From contig NZ_JANHAW010000001.1 in the NCBI RefSeq assembly GCF_024464595.1, positions 1,133,083 to 1,197,082 on the forward strand: a stretch of 64,000 bases of DNA, in the 5' to 3' direction. The translations under genes were made by a program, and so were the position numbers. The DNA is from Halobellus litoreus. GTDB lineage: Archaea > Halobacteriota > Halobacteria > Halobacteriales > Haloferacaceae. The notes under the pieces were generated by a model, which had not been told where the DNA came from, ran no database searches, and saw only the letters and a list, made by a program, of their open reading frames with translations. The stretch's first letter is position 1. Each line of letters opens with the position of its first letter. Below, piece by piece: positions 9,828 to 18,522 of this stretch.

Positions 9828-11630
9828 TTACACCCTGAACCCGTCGCGGTCGATGTCGCGATTCCCGTCTGGGGTCGAGAAGCGCAGTTCGATCGTCGTC
9901 CCGTCGTCTTCGGCGTAGTCAATCCGTCCCCCGACCCGTTCGACCGTCCAGCGGACGAGCCAGAGACCGACCCCGCCGGCGTGTTCCGTCGGGCTCTCCT
10001 CGGTATCCGCGAAGACGGTGTGTTCGTGTTTGGGGATCCCGTCTCCCTGATCCGTGACCGAGAGGAGCGTCTCGTCCGGTCCGGGATCGACCCGAACGAC
10101 GATCGGCGGATCGCCGTGTTCGGCCGCGTTTTCGACGATTTCGGCGACGGCCAGGGGAACGCCCTGATCGCCCCGGATTGGGGCCTCGTCGGGGAGTGAC
10201 GTGTGCACGGGTGCGTTCGGATAGCCGGAGCGGACCTCCTCGATGGCTTCGCGCGTGTCGACGACGAGGTCCCGCGTCTCGACCGTCGCCACCTCGTCGC
10301 TCACGACGTCGCGGAACTGCCTCGCGGTCTCGCTCTGGCCGAGGAGGTCCTCGCCCGCGTCGAGAATTCGCTCGGCCGCGCCGCGGACCGCGGGATCCTC
10401 GTGGTCGGCCAGCTCCTCGGCGTACCCGGTGACGACGTTCATCCGGTTGCGGACGTTGTGTCGAAGCACCCGATCGAGCACCGAGAGTCGGCGTCGGTTT
10501 CTGACCCACTCGGTGACGTCCCGCTGGAATCCGAGGTAGTTGGTCACCGTTCCCGACGCGTCGCTGACCGGCATCACGTCGAGCGCGTTGTAGAACAGTT
10601 CGCCGCTCTTCCGGTAGTTGACGACGATCACGCTGACAGGCAGGTCGCGGTCGATCGCACGCCGGATCCGCGCGACGGTCTGTCGGTCCGTTCGCTCGCC
10701 CTGGAGGAACCGGCAGTTGCGACCGATCGCCGCCTCGCGGTCGTAGCCGGTGATCTCGACGAACTTCTCGTTGACGTAAATCATCGGGTTGTCCGAGAGG
10801 CTCGGGTCGGTGATCGTGATCCCGATGCTCGCCTCGTCCATCGCCCGGCGGTAGAGTTCGAGACGGCGTTCGCGCTCGACCCGCTCCGTCACGTCCTGCA
10901 GGAGGACCAGCAGTTCGTCGCCCTCACCGGTGTGGACGGCGGCGGTTTCGCAGAGCGCGGTCCGATCGCCGACCTCGAGCGAGACCGTTCGGAACGTCGG
11001 CCCGGTGGAGTCGATGTCGGCCGGGGCATCGTCGAGGAGCTCCGAGAACGACGCGCGGTCCGACTCGGCGACGAACGTCTCGAGGGAGAGGCCCGATAGC
11101 GCCGCCGAGTCGCGGTCGAGGAGCTGTTCGGCGGCGCGGTTGGCCGCGCGGATCTCGCCGTCGGCGACCAGCACCTTCGCGTTCGGGGCCAACTCGAACA
11201 GGCGACGGTACCGCTCCTCGGCCTCCCAGAGGTCCTGTGAGAGCCGGCGACGGCGGGCGAGCGTGTCGATCCGGAACTGGAGTCGCGCGGGGTCCAGCGG
11301 CGCGCTCACCACGTCGTCGATCAGCCCGCGAGCCGACGCCTCGATCCCCTCGAAGCTTCGGTCGCGCTCGACGACCAGCAGACAGGGGAGAAACGTCGAC
11401 GCCGCCGCCTGCGCTCGACGGATCTCGTCGGCGAACTGGCGCAGACCGGTCCGGTCGGCGAGGCAGACGTCGAACGCCGGCAGTCGGTCCGACTCGGAGG
11501 CGTCGGAGGGCGTGACGAGACTGTACGCCGACGCGCTCTGCACCCAGTCGACGAGAACGCGCCGGTTCCCGCGGTTCGAAACGAGGACGAGGACGTTCGT
11601 CCCGCGGATCGACTGCGTCCCGTCGGTCAT
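9828..11630 (-). CDS. LOV-domain sensor histidine kinase
   Basis: The 600-residue soluble kinase contains, in order, a degenerate receiver-like domain (about 10-125), a PAS domain (138-250), a LOV-type PAS domain (258-374), a phospho-acceptor helix with His391 in RHNVRNRMNVVTGYAEEL, and a HATPase domain (about 485-588; VENAAEHG, DQGDGIP, GVGLWLV). The LOV domain has the photochemical motif GRNCRFLQG with Cys306, the flavin-binding NYRKSGELFYNAL, and Gln369 before DVT. This is the signature of blue-light receptors that form a cysteinyl-FMN adduct. Its ATG overlaps the stop of the KaiC-like gene (ATGA), implying coupled translation. No response regulator is nearby. Confidence 0.9.
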   Translation of the reverse strand: MTDGTQSIRGTNVLVLVSNRGNRRVLVDWVQSASAYSLVTPSDASESDRLPAFDVCLADRTGLRQFADEIRRAQAAASTFLPCLLVVERDRSFEGIEASARGLIDDVVSAPLDPARLQFRIDTLARRRRLSQDLWEAEERYRRLFELAPNAKVLVADGEIRAANRAAEQLLDRDSAALSGLSLETFVAESDRASFSELLDDAPADIDSTGPTFRTVSLEVGDRTALCETAAVHTGEGDELLVLLQDVTERVERERRLELYRRAMDEASIGITITDPSLSDNPMIYVNEKFVEITGYDREAAIGRNCRFLQGERTDRQTVARIRRAIDRDLPVSVIVVNYRKSGELFYNALDVMPVSDASGTVTNYLGFQRDVTEWVRNRRRLSVLDRVLRHNVRNRMNVVTGYAEELADHEDPAVRGAAERILDAGEDLLGQSETARQFRDVVSDEVATVETRDLVVDTREAIEEVRSGYPNAPVHTSLPDEAPIRGDQGVPLAVAEIVENAAEHGDPPIVVRVDPGPDETLLSVTDQGDGIPKHEHTVFADTEESPTEHAGGVGLWLVRWTVERVGGRIDYAEDDGTTIELRFSTPDGNRDIDRDGFRV

Positions 11631-13135
11631 TTGTGACTATCGGTGCGATCGGAGGGCGAGTCGGAATCGCCGTCGTCCGGCCCGAACGGGCGATCGCTCC
11701 CCCACTCCGGCGTTCCCGTGAGAACCCCGCGGAGCCCGGTCAGCGGTTCCCCGACGTGGACGCCGTTGTCCCGGATCTCGAACTCACGCAGCGTCCGCTC
11801 GAAATCGCCGGTCCGCTTTTTCAGCACGCCGGCCGCCTTGCGGAGTTCGCCGTACGCCTCCAGATATCTGAGAAACAGGAGGTTGTCCGCGAGGTAGCTG
11901 ATGTTCGAACTCGTCGGCTCGAAGTCGCCCGTGACCGAGTCGAGGTCGTCGACGAAGATCGCGCTCACGCCCATCCGCTTGAGGTACCGTCCGAGCGCGT
12001 GCAGTTCCCGGATCAGTTCCGACTCGTCGCCGCGGATCGAGAGCCGGTAGCCGGAGATGCCGTCGATCACGACGAACTCGGCGTCGCGTTGCTCGACTTC
12101 GGTCCGGACCCGCTGGGCGAACTCGTCCGGAGAGATCGAGAGCGGTTCGACCTCTTCGACGGCGAGCGTCCCGTCGGCTTCCAGTTCCTCGATCGGGACG
12201 CCAACCCCCTTCGAGCGGCGGACGAAGGTGTCGCGCGTCTCCTCGAACAGGTAAAAGACCGCGCGGTCGCCTCTCGCAGCCGCCTCGCTCGCGAACTGCG
12301 TCGCCGTCGTCGACTTCCCGACGCCGCTGGGGCCGCTCACCACGGTCACCGTGCTGCTCTCGATGCCGCCGTGGAGCAGTTTGTCGAGTTCGTCGACGCC
12401 CGAAGAGAGCGTCCGCGACTCCCGGATTCGGCCGTGCGAATCGGGCGAAAGTTTCGTGAACACCGACATTCCCGAATCGGAGATCCGCACCGTGTGCGCC
12501 CCCGAGCGGAAGTCCGAGCCGCGGAACTTCGTCACCTCGATCGTCCGCCCCTTCGGCGCGTGATCGAGCCTGATGCTCCCGTCGCAGAGGTACTCCAGCG
12601 TGGCCCGCTCGCCCTCGACGGCGGCCTGGGAACTGAACAAGACGGTCGCCCCCGCGTCGGTGAGGTACTGGACGAACCCGGCGACCTCCTGGCGGTACTG
12701 GTACTCGTCGGGGGCGAGGTACTGGAGGTGGGTCAGCGGGTCGACGAAGACGCGGTCGGGAGCGGTCGCTTCGACCGCCTCGACGATCCGCGCGGCGACG
12801 CCGGAGCCCTCGACGACGTCCGGTTCGAACACGTCGTAGGACTGGTCGTCGACGAACCGGGCCGCGTCGGGCGAGAGGTCGAGAAACGTGATGTCCGACG
12901 TGTCGAAGCCGACCCCCGCCGCGTCGTCAGCGAGGTCCGCGGGGTCCTCCTCGAAGGCGACGAAGAGAGCGTCTTCGCCCGCTTCGATGGCCTCGGAGAG
13001 AAAGTGAAGTCCCGCGATCGTCTTTCCCGTTCCGGCCCCGCCGGTCACCATATACGCCCGCTCCCGGATGAGCCCGCCGTCGAGAATCTCGTCGAGGCCG
13101 GCGATGCCGGTCGAGAGACGATCGCGCTCGTGCAT
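11627..13135 (-). CDS. KaiC-like two-domain ATPase
   Basis: The 502-residue RecA-fold protein has tandem KaiC domains: P-loop GAGTGKT (33-39) with Glu62/Glu63, then P-loop GPSGVGKS (268-275) with Glu298/Glu299. The arginine-rich KFRGSDFRSGAHTVRIS segment (203-219) closes the first domain. In the second, TSSNISYLADNLLFLRYLE aligns with the KaiC phosphorylation segment. From memory of cyanobacterial KaiC, Thr408 matches T426, Ser413 matches S431 and Tyr414 replaces T432. A disordered acidic tail follows residue 480. I chose the ATG at 13135 (MHERDRLSTGIAGLDE), the usual family start. It is first in a two-gene operon with the LOV kinase. Confidence 0.9.
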   Translation of the reverse strand: MHERDRLSTGIAGLDEILDGGLIRERAYMVTGGAGTGKTIAGLHFLSEAIEAGEDALFVAFEEDPADLADDAAGVGFDTSDITFLDLSPDAARFVDDQSYDVFEPDVVEGSGVAARIVEAVEATAPDRVFVDPLTHLQYLAPDEYQYRQEVAGFVQYLTDAGATVLFSSQAAVEGERATLEYLCDGSIRLDHAPKGRTIEVTKFRGSDFRSGAHTVRISDSGMSVFTKLSPDSHGRIRESRTLSSGVDELDKLLHGGIESSTVTVVSGPSGVGKSTTATQFASEAAARGDRAVFYLFEETRDTFVRRSKGVGVPIEELEADGTLAVEEVEPLSISPDEFAQRVRTEVEQRDAEFVVIDGISGYRLSIRGDESELIRELHALGRYLKRMGVSAIFVDDLDSVTGDFEPTSSNISYLADNLLFLRYLEAYGELRKAAGVLKKRTGDFERTLREFEIRDNGVHVGEPLTGLRGVLTGTPEWGSDRPFGPDDGDSDSPSDRTDSHK

Positions 13136-13206
13136 AGTACGGTCGGTGAACCCGGGGCTATTGATTGTTGGGATGCGGTGGCTACTCGGGGAGCCGGCAC
13201 CCCGCG

Positions 13207-14361
13207 CTACTCGCCCGGATACGACGGGAGACGCGCCGAAACGGCGCTCCCCTCGACGAACGGCAGCGGAGCGACGGTCGCCTCGACCGTGCCGTCGGCA
13301 GTTCGGACCACCAGCGACGGCCCGCTTTCGTCGTTGATTTCCGCCGCAACTCCGGCATCGACGAAGCCGAGCGCGATCGATCGACCCAGGCGCGGACTCT
13401 CGACGGCCCGGGTGACCTCGCCGACGGTCTCGTCGGTGTCGCCTCCGCCCCGTCGAGCGACGAGCGACGCGCCGGCGTCCGGCAGCGTCCACCCCTCGTC
13501 GCCGTCGTGTCCGTCGAGTCGGAGCCCGACCAGCCGCTGACTCGGCCGCCCGCGGTTCTCGACCTTCGAGACGACCTCCTGGCCGACGTAACAGCCCTTC
13601 TCGAAATCGAGCGCGTTGCGGACGCCGACCACGTTCGGGATCCGGCCGTCGAGTTCGGTGTCGAAAAGCGGCGTTCCGGCCTCAGTCGTGAGGATCTCCC
13701 AGGTCCGATAGCCGAACGGAACGGCGTTCATCCCGAACGTCAGGAGCGTCTCGAAGACGCGCTCGGCGGCGTCGACGCCGCAGACGATTTCGTACCCCTC
13801 CTCGCCCGCGAGGCCGTCGCCCGCGATGACGGTGACGCCCTCGCCACCCATCGATCCCCGGACGAAGGTGAGTTCGGGTTCGGGCGCGCCGGCCCCGTTG
13901 AGTACGCTCGCGACCTTTTCGGTCGATTTCGAGCCGTGAACGCCGAAAATCGCGAAGTCGGTCGACGCCTCGCGGACCTCGACGTCTTGAATGAAGACCT
14001 TCTCGGCCCACTCGGCGGCCAGCGGTTCCGCGTGCGCCGGCGGAGTGAAGCACAGCAACCGCTCGCCGGCGTTGTAGACGTACAGGTCCGTCTCGATGCG
14101 GCCCTGGGGGTCCAAAAGCAGCGCGTAGACGCCCTCGCCGTCGGATCTGGGGACTCGATTCGACACCGTGTCGTCGACGAACTCGATCCGGTCGTCGCCC
14201 TCGACGACGACGACGCCGTAGCCCATCTCGATCACGCCGGCGCCGTTGCGGACCGCGAGCGTCGTCCGCTCCGGACGGCCGTAGTCGATGACGACCCGAC
14301 GACCGCCGCGCTCCTCGAACGTCGCACCGTGATCCTCGTGTAGTTCCGTGACGACCGTCAT
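13207..14361 (-). CDS. ygfZ: YgfZ/GcvT-fold iron-sulfur assembly protein
   Basis: The 384-residue folate-binding barrel protein is related to the glycine-cleavage T protein. The motif KGCYVGQE with Cys257 is the YgfZ/Iba57 signature. In bacteria this protein supports maturation of certain 4Fe-4S enzymes in a tetrahydrofolate-dependent way; that role is carried over by family. It lies 71 bases upstream of the KaiC-like gene on the same strand and may be in the same transcript. Its start is head-to-head with RNA copy B, whose TATA box is 91 bases away. Confidence 0.85.
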   Translation of the reverse strand: MTVVTELHEDHGATFEERGGRRVVIDYGRPERTTLAVRNGAGVIEMGYGVVVVEGDDRIEFVDDTVSNRVPRSDGEGVYALLLDPQGRIETDLYVYNAGERLLCFTPPAHAEPLAAEWAEKVFIQDVEVREASTDFAIFGVHGSKSTEKVASVLNGAGAPEPELTFVRGSMGGEGVTVIAGDGLAGEEGYEIVCGVDAAERVFETLLTFGMNAVPFGYRTWEILTTEAGTPLFDTELDGRIPNVVGVRNALDFEKGCYVGQEVVSKVENRGRPSQRLVGLRLDGHDGDEGWTLPDAGASLVARRGGGDTDETVGEVTRAVESPRLGRSIALGFVDAGVAAEINDESGPSLVVRTADGTVEATVAPLPFVEGSAVSARLPSYPGE

Positions 14362-14451
14362 TGTCAGTCCCTGCGCGCCCCACGCGGAAAACCGCAGCGT
14401 CCCGCCGGTCGCCGCGCTCCTCGCGGTGGGATCGGCAGCACTCGACGTACG

Positions 14452-14610
14452 TTTATATACGAAGGCGGGACCAGACGCGTCGTGACGTAGAATCCACCCC
14501 GCGTCGGGCAGCGGTTGCTCGGCACGTCGGCGCGGGGAAACCGAACGGACGCGATGGGGCGGTTCGGCCGCCGTGGGCGGCGGTCCGTTCGAGCGGGTGC
14601 CGACTGTTCG
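14452..14610 (+). ncRNA. Predicted pseudoknotted small RNA, copy B
   Basis: Plus-strand copy of the four-member family and the clearest one. The TATA-like box TTTATATAC is at 14452-14460, so the predicted transcript starts near 14481-14484 (GTGACG). The hairpin 14498-14506 / 14528-14536 has a 21-base loop. The loop TCGGCAC (14519-14525) is complementary to GTGCCGA (14597-14603). The inner stem CGAACGGAC (14542-14550) / GTCCGTTCG (14583-14591) is a perfect 9 bp. The 3' motif GTGCCGACTGTTCG ends at 14610, 16 bases from the end of the convergent gene. The spacing fits a real promoter; expression is unproven. Confidence 0.8.
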
Positions 14611-14626
14611 CTACGGGCGCGACGGC

Positions 14627-14929
14627 TCAGAGCCCCAGCCGATCCCGAATCGCGTCGACGACGCTCTGCTCCTCGTTCTGTGCCTCCTGCGGGTCGGGGA
14701 CGACCTTGTCGGCGACGAGGATGACGACCCGGTCGTCATCGCCGTTCTCGACCGAGATGAGGCCGTCCCGCTTCAGCGCCGCCAGCGCGTCCTCGATGTC
14801 GTCGATGTCGGCGTCGACGGCGGCGCGCACCTCGAAGACTGTCATTCCGTCGCCCGCACGATCGACGAGTGCGTCGAGCACCGCCACTTCGACGTCACGC
14901 CGGTCTCGGAACTCGCGCCGCGCTCTCAT
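14627..14929 (-). CDS. Small winged-helix-like protein
   Basis: The 100-residue protein starts MRARREFRDRRDVEVAVLDAL and has a compact helix-turn-helix pattern: GMTVFEVRAAVDADIDDIEDALAALKRDGLISV, followed by a strand pair. This is the shape of a winged-helix DNA-binding domain, as found in several small haloarchaeal regulators. The ATG at 14929 excludes a poorly conserved Arg/Pro-rich extension that would overlap the divergent promoter. No target is evident. It is tail-to-tail with RNA copy B and divergent from the zinc-ribbon gene at 15087. Confidence 0.75.
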   Translation of the reverse strand: MRARREFRDRRDVEVAVLDALVDRAGDGMTVFEVRAAVDADIDDIEDALAALKRDGLISVENGDDDRVVILVADKVVPDPQEAQNEEQSVVDAIRDRLGL

Positions 14930-15086
14930 ACGGAGACGTTGATGCCGATGGGGTATACGCTTACCGCCGGTCGGGGCGGGAAGCCCGACGAGGAGCGACG
15001 GCCGCGGCGGCTCGGGACCGGGGTCGTCTGCCGTCCGTCTGACGCAGGAGGTACACTTTTGGCGCTGACTGCCGGAACAGCGGGTA

Positions 15087-16367
15087 ATGGGACTCAAGTG
15101 CCGTCTTCTCGGGCACGCCTACGGGGACTCCGAGGTCGAACGCAACCGGGAGGAACAGGGGGACGAGGTCGTCGTCACCATCCGCGAGGTGCAGGTGTGT
15201 GAGCGGTGTGGCGCCGAGCAGGTCGTCAGTCAGAACAAAGAGGTGACGGCGATTCGCTCGCCCGCCGAAGTCGGTCTCGACGACGCCGAACCGGCCGACG
15301 GCGACGCCCCGTCGACAGCCGACGATACGCCCGCGCCACCGACACAGTCGGAAACGGCGGACGGACCGGGGACGACGCCCGCCGAATCCGGTGGAGCGGC
15401 CGACGCGAGCACAGACCGACCGGCGGCGGACGCAAGCCCCGAGGGCGCGACCGCGTCGGCGAGCGCGGACGACCGGTCGGACGGCAGCGCTCCCGCTGCG
15501 GGGGCATCCGGCGACGCCGCCGGGGGAGCGGAAGCAGACGGGCAGGTAGCCGACTCGTCGGGTACGGGTCCGGAAAGCGAGCCCGCGGGAGCGTCGGCCG
15601 AACCGATCGAGGACGCCGAATCCGACGGGTGGGAGACCGGGAGCGACGACTGGGACGACGTCGAGGCCGGTCCCGACGCCGACGACGCCGTCATTCTCGA
15701 CGACGAGGAGACCGAGCGAGACGAGGCGCAGTGGCCCGAGGAGACGGACGCCGATCCGACCGGGGCGACGCGGCACCCCGGCCCGGCCGACGACGAGATG
15801 TCGGCGGCCGACGATGCACCGGGGAGCGACGACGCGCCGACGCCCGAGGACGAGGCGGAAGTGACGAACGACGCCGAGATCATCGACGGCGACGCGGCGG
15901 TCGACGACGCGCCGCCGGAACGCGGCCACGGCGAGTGGCCCGAGCGGGACGACGCCCCGTCTGCGAGCCAGTGGCCCGAGCACGACGGCGAGGACGAGGG
16001 CTACGACGCGACGGCCGACGGAGACCCCGACGTCGACCTCGGCGGGAACGGTCTCACGCCGGAGGTGAACGGCCGCGCGGACCTCGACGAGAGCGGCGAC
16101 CGTTCGGTGCAGGGCGTCGCCGTCGAGCGGGACCGTCCGGCCGACCGGCAGCAGCGCGGGGGAGCGGACGCGTCCGAAGCGGCCCAGGACAAGGGGTTCA
16201 TCCGCGCGGGCGAGTCGACGTCGCTCGAATCCGACGTTCCGGACGACCACATCGAGTTCTACTGCCCGAACTGCGGTCACGCTCGAACGGCGGGCGCGTC
16301 CTCGATGCGCGCCGGCGACATCTGTCCGGAGTGCAAACAGGGGTACATCGCCGAGCGCGAACGGTGA
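15087..16367 (+). CDS. Two-ended zinc-ribbon protein with long acidic linker
   Basis: The 426-residue protein has an N-terminal metal site (VCERCGAEQV, residues about 37-44), some 300 residues of Asp/Ala/Glu-rich disordered linker, and a C-terminal zinc ribbon (FYCPNCGH about 393 and GDICPECKQGY about 413). The linker contains repeated QWPE/EWPER motifs (about residues 215-295), which could be short interaction sites. No membrane segment is present. The family seems confined to haloarchaea (I recall a DUF7093-like assignment, unverified). A role as a nucleic-acid or protein-binding scaffold is inference only. Confidence 0.7.
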   Translation: MGLKCRLLGHAYGDSEVERNREEQGDEVVVTIREVQVCERCGAEQVVSQNKEVTAIRSPAEVGLDDAEPADGDAPSTADDTPAPPTQSETADGPGTTPAESGGAADASTDRPAADASPEGATASASADDRSDGSAPAAGASGDAAGGAEADGQVADSSGTGPESEPAGASAEPIEDAESDGWETGSDDWDDVEAGPDADDAVILDDEETERDEAQWPEETDADPTGATRHPGPADDEMSAADDAPGSDDAPTPEDEAEVTNDAEIIDGDAAVDDAPPERGHGEWPERDDAPSASQWPEHDGEDEGYDATADGDPDVDLGGNGLTPEVNGRADLDESGDRSVQGVAVERDRPADRQQRGGADASEAAQDKGFIRAGESTSLESDVPDDHIEFYCPNCGHARTAGASSMRAGDICPECKQGYIAERER

Positions 16368-16442
16368 ATCCCGGGTCCACGGTGCCGACGCCGATCGATC
16401 GGTGACGAAACAAGTAAACCACCACCTATCGAATCACGCTCT

Positions 16443-16823
16443 ATGAAGGAGTACAAGATGCGTCGTGGGGAAACGCTGGAGGACCGCATTCCGGATATGG
16501 AGTCGACCGTCGAGGACTACTTCGGCCCGATTTCGGGGACGATGGAGTACAAGGGAAGCGACCTCTACGTGGTCGAGGAGCCGTCGAACCCGGTGTTCAA
16601 GCGGGTCGTCGCGGGAGCGGTGAGTTACAGCGGCAAGAAGGACCGACTCGGCGTCGAGTTCGAGGAGCGCGATCCGACGGAACTGTCACCCGACGATCTC
16701 GAAGCCGCCGGCGACGCGGTCGACGCGAAGAACGACTTCCTCCTGGAGGCGACCGGACGGGACGCGAAGTCGCGTCGCGACTCGATGAAACGCGACGTCG
16801 AAGACGACGCGCCGGACTACTGA
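16443..16823 (+). CDS. Conserved DUF5611-like protein
   Basis: The 126-residue protein has a compact fold beginning MKEYKMRRGETLEDRIPDMES and continuing through YKGSDLYVVEEPSNPVFKRVVAGAVSYSG, which I recognise as the haloarchaeal DUF5611 type from memory. It has no membrane segment or catalytic motif. A weak TATA-like stretch lies about 30 bases upstream. It could form a transcription unit with the universal stress protein 78 bases downstream, though that gene has its own AT-rich box. Function is unknown. Confidence 0.75.
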   Translation: MKEYKMRRGETLEDRIPDMESTVEDYFGPISGTMEYKGSDLYVVEEPSNPVFKRVVAGAVSYSGKKDRLGVEFEERDPTELSPDDLEAAGDAVDAKNDFLLEATGRDAKSRRDSMKRDVEDDAPDY

Positions 16824-16901
16824 TCGGCACCACCGACCGGGCGACCCGTTGCAACGGGGACGTGATTTTAAATCCCGGAAGCGAGTAGTCGATCGTGACA
16901 G

Positions 16902-17360
16902 ATGGCAATCGAGACGATTCTCCTGGCTGTTGGACCGAGAGATAAAGACCGGATCGGTCGCCTGACCGAGGAAACGCTGGACGTCGCCGTCCCGACGGGC
17001 GCAACAGTCGTCGTCGGGCACGTGTTCACGTCCGAGGAGTACGACGAGGTGCTGGACAAACTGGAGTTCGACCGCGAGGTCGACGAAGTATCCGCCGACG
17101 ACGTCGCCGGCCGCCACGCGACCGTCCGTGAGATCGTTGACCGACTCGACGAGGCCGGCGTCGACTACGAGGTCCGCGGTGCGGTTGGCGACCACGCCGA
17201 CTCGATCGTGGAACTGGCCGAGACGTCCGACGCCGACCGCGTCATCGTCGGCGGCCGTCAGCGCTCGCCGACCGGGAAGGCGGTCTTCGGGAGTACCGCC
17301 CAGACGGTGATGCTCGAGGCCCCGTGTCCGGTCACGTTCGTTCGGAGCGGAACCAAGTGA
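16902..17360 (+). CDS. Universal stress protein (UspA family)
   Basis: The 152-residue single-domain Usp protein starts MAIETILLAVGPRDKDR. It retains the ATP-binding type C-terminal motif: IVGGRQRSPTGKAVFGSTAQTVMLEAPCPVTFV, i.e. G-x-R-x9-G-S-T. Usp proteins are cytosolic dimers that bind nucleotide and respond to stress; the specific signal is unknown. An AT-rich box, ATTTTAAATC (16864-16873), lies about 30 bases upstream and supports its own promoter. Confidence 0.9.
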   Translation: MAIETILLAVGPRDKDRIGRLTEETLDVAVPTGATVVVGHVFTSEEYDEVLDKLEFDREVDEVSADDVAGRHATVREIVDRLDEAGVDYEVRGAVGDHADSIVELAETSDADRVIVGGRQRSPTGKAVFGSTAQTVMLEAPCPVTFVRSGTK

Positions 17361-17553
17361 GGGCGGTCTCCCGCGGACGGCGCTCGGGGGACGGGTCGGC
17401 AGCGACGTCGGACGTCGGGACGGGGCGATCGTGACGCGGTAATCGAACCACTGCGGGGGCGGTTCTGCGACGGAGCCTCGCGGCCGGCGGACGGACCTTC
17501 GCGATCGATCCGAACCCGCTGAGTTAAGTGCGGGGATCACCCGTATCGACACA

Positions 17554-18522
17554 ATGGCCTACTACGTGGGCGTCGACCTCGGGGCGACGAACGTCCGTGC
17601 GGTCGTCGCCGACGACGACGGCACGGTCATCGGACGCAGCGACCGCGGGACTCCGCGGGGGCCAACCGGAATTACGGTCACCGAGGCCGTCCTCCGGGTC
17701 GCGCGGGAAGCGTGTGCCGAGGGCGGTGTGGAGCCCGAACAGGTGAACGCCGCGGGGATCGGCGCGATCGGCCCGCTGGACCTCGCGGAAGGAACGGTCG
17801 AGAACCCCGCGAACCTCCCGGACACCATCGACCGCATCCCGCTCACCGGTCCGCTGTCGGTCCTGTTCGACACCGACCGCGTGTACCTCCACAACGACAC
17901 GAACGCCGGCGTCATCGGCGAGCGGTTCTACTCGGACCGGAATCCCGACGATATGGTCTATCTCACCATCTCCTCGGGCATCGGCGCGGGCGTCTGCGTC
18001 GACGGCAACGTCCTCTCGGGATGGGACGGGAACGCGGGCGAGGTCGGACACATGACCGTCGACCCGCAGGGACTGCTCACCTGCGGCTGCGGCCACGACG
18101 GCCACTGGGAGGCGTACTGTTCGGGCAACAACATCCCGCGATACGCGCAGTTCCTCTACGAGGAGGACGACGTCGAGACGACGCTGCCGATCGAGGCCCC
18201 GGAGTTCTCCGCGGTCGACGTGTTCGCCCACGACGGCGAGGACGAGTTCGCCACGCACGTCGTCGAGCAGCTCGCCCACTGGAACGCGATGGGCGTCGCG
18301 AACATCGTCCACGCGTATGCGCCGCTCATCATCTACGTCGGCGGCGCGGTCGCGCTCAACAACCCCGAGCGGACCCTGGATCCGATCCGCGAGCGGATGG
18401 ACGAGATGGTGATGTCGAACGTGCCCGAGATTCAGTTGACGACGCTCGGCGACGACGTGGTCGTGAAGGGGGCACTCGCCAGCGCGATGACCGACGGGAC
18501 CGGGGACAGAACGCGGCTGTGA
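17554..18522 (+). CDS. glk: ROK-family glucokinase
   Basis: The 322-residue sugar kinase has an N-terminal phosphate motif ([20 protein letters not shown]), the ROK zinc cluster [17 protein letters not shown] (about residues 174-190) and the glucose-binding segments [10 protein letters not shown] and [16 protein letters not shown] glucokinases phosphorylate glucose with ATP at the head of glycolysis; haloarchaea use them in the semiphosphorylated Entner-Doudoroff context or for sugar salvage. The box GAGTTAAG lies 27-33 bases before the ATG. Its stop overlaps the GTG of the next gene by 4 bases, an unusual partner for a glucokinase. Confidence 0.85.
   Translation: MAYYVGVDLGATNVRAVVADDDGTVIGRSDRGTPRGPTGITVTEAVLRVAREACAEGGVEPEQVNAAGIGAIGPLDLAEGTVENPANLPDTIDRIPLTGPLSVLFDTDRVYLHNDTNAGVIGERFYSDRNPDDMVYLTISSGIGAGVCVDGNVLSGWDGNAGEVGHMTVDPQGLLTCGCGHDGHWEAYCSGNNIPRYAQFLYEEDDVETTLPIEAPEFSAVDVFAHDGEDEFATHVVEQLAHWNAMGVANIVHAYAPLIIYVGGAVALNNPERTLDPIRERMDEMVMSNVPEIQLTTLGDDVVVKGALASAMTDGTGDRTRL

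Noticed and set aside
17361-17553. Gene or repeat in the 193-base gap before glucokinase
   Set aside because: No frame, hairpin with T-run or repeat was convincing; only a TATA-like box near 17521-17528 is supported.
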